From an uncultured Prevotella sp. (lineage in GTDB: Bacteria > Bacteroidota > Bacteroidia > Bacteroidales > Bacteroidaceae): DNA of 6,653 bases. Both the position numbers and the translations under genes were made by a program. The notes under the pieces are model-generated. The model did not search any database. It saw only the letters and a program-made list of their open reading frames with translations, and was not told the origin of the DNA. Shown in pieces: positions 6,237 to 6,653 of the stretch (positions are counted from its first letter, which is position 1; the number at the start of each line of letters is the position of its first letter). The stretch covers positions 1 through 6,653 of the forward strand of contig CAKPRX010000103.1 in NCBI GenBank assembly GCA_934183135.1, written 5' to 3'.

Positions 6237-6440
6237 AGAAAAATATATCTTTTGAGCACTACAAACAGGGCGTTATTTGGGGCTGGCTGCAAAAAAAAAT
6301 TAGCTTCTGCCCAAAGATAAGTTGCACCGTGATAACCAACACAGGAATCCACTTTGCCTGAAATTATCGTGTTATCATAGTCTGTAAACCCATTAGAAGC
6401 AAATTAAGCGGTAACCAGTCCAAATCGACCGCCTTGCATA

Positions 6441-6521
6441 TTATCAAGAGGAGGTAAGCACTAATCATAGGCGTTTACCTCCTATTTTCATGCTTACCGA
6501 CCTCTCGCACCGCCGTGCGAG
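6441..6521 (-). ncRNA. Structured element with alternative hairpins; possible group II intron 3'-end remnant
   Basis: The segment aggaggtaa (6449-6457) can pair with ttacctcct (6475-6483). Alternatively, 6448-6460 can pair with 6491-6505 (8 bp, a small internal loop, then 5 bp). A third stem, ctcgcac/gtgcgag (6504-6510 with 6515-6521), overlaps the second. On the minus strand the run ACGGCGGTGCGAGAGG followed by a long stem resembles the end of domain 5, the GUGAGAGG joiner and domain 6 of some bacterial group II introns. The 5' strand of domain 5 is not present, so an intact intron end is not supported. A non-intron repeat or attenuator-like structure remains possible. Confidence 0.3.
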
Positions 6522-6653
6522 TCTGTTTACTGTAACTACAGTACAACATTCTGACAAACCGAAACAAAAAAAGACGACAATATCTCTCTGTATAATAATA
6601 TAATAAGGTGTATCAGCAAGCCAAAGGGCACTGCCATCCTGTCCCCGAGGGGC

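Larger units (their letters stand above)
6046..6653. other. Intergenic region upstream of the GSCFA gene, no supported gene
   Basis: No recognisable gene lies in this 608-bp stretch. A 59-codon plus-strand frame at 6182-6361 begins with MDKRCTMYSG and overlaps the candidate operon promoter on the other strand. It has no family signature, so I do not call it. On the minus strand a 14-codon frame (6106-6062, MRTAFISKLLVINK) ends 16 bp before the GSCFA start. An open minus-strand frame enters from the right edge and stops at about 6468. Hairpins occur at 6448-6521. Confidence 0.55.

Noticed and set aside
6182..6361. 59-codon plus-strand frame starting MDKRCTMYSG
   Set aside because: It has no family signature and no promoter, it overlaps the candidate operon promoter on the other strand, and it includes a 9-A run.
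1..6653. tRNA, rRNA or CRISPR array
   Set aside because: No cloverleaf, no conserved rRNA segment and no regularly spaced repeats with unique spacers were seen. The left-end repeats are direct tandem copies without spacers.

Overview
The window looks like a piece of a Bacteroidales chromosome, most likely Prevotellaceae. The main evidence is a fused MurF-alanine racemase gene preceded by a GSCFA-family gene, an arrangement typical of this order. The genes also lack clear Shine-Dalgarno sequences, and there is a TAnnTTTG-type -7 box. The genus is an inference; the order is fairly secure.

Layout from left to right: all genes that can be supported lie on the minus strand. Positions 1-1910 hold the end of a phage-type module, read right to left. 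It consists of a coiled-coil, probably structural protein (747-1760, with an open frame running back to 1910), an 89-residue two-helix holin-like protein (241-510), and the first 21 codons of an N-acetylmuramoyl-L-alanine amidase (63 to beyond position 1). The spacers here are full of short tandem repeats. The structural gene appears to have lost its 5' end, so this is probably a prophage remnant or a rearranged prophage edge.

Positions 1911-2660 hold no gene that I can support. Instead there is a segment of about 518 bp (1987-2504) bounded by a two-block inverted repeat, with three AT-rich 14-bp palindromes shaped like ArgR boxes, a 10-bp-stem hairpin and a 21-bp-period direct repeat.

Positions 2661-6045 are a two-gene operon, GSCFA protein then MurF-Alr, with 6 bp between the genes and a strong intrinsic terminator at 2661-2708. 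The fused enzyme would make D-alanine and join D-Ala-D-Ala to the UDP-MurNAc-tripeptide, two linked steps of peptidoglycan precursor synthesis. The partner's exact role is unknown.

Positions 6046-6653 are largely non-coding. They contain a candidate promoter for the operon about 180 bp upstream of its first start codon. Further right is a structured stretch (6441-6521) with mutually exclusive hairpins; its minus strand resembles the 3' end of a group II intron.

The points most worth a second look are the inverted-repeat-bounded non-coding segment with its palindromes, the headless phage gene abutting it, and the structured or intron-like stretch near the right end.
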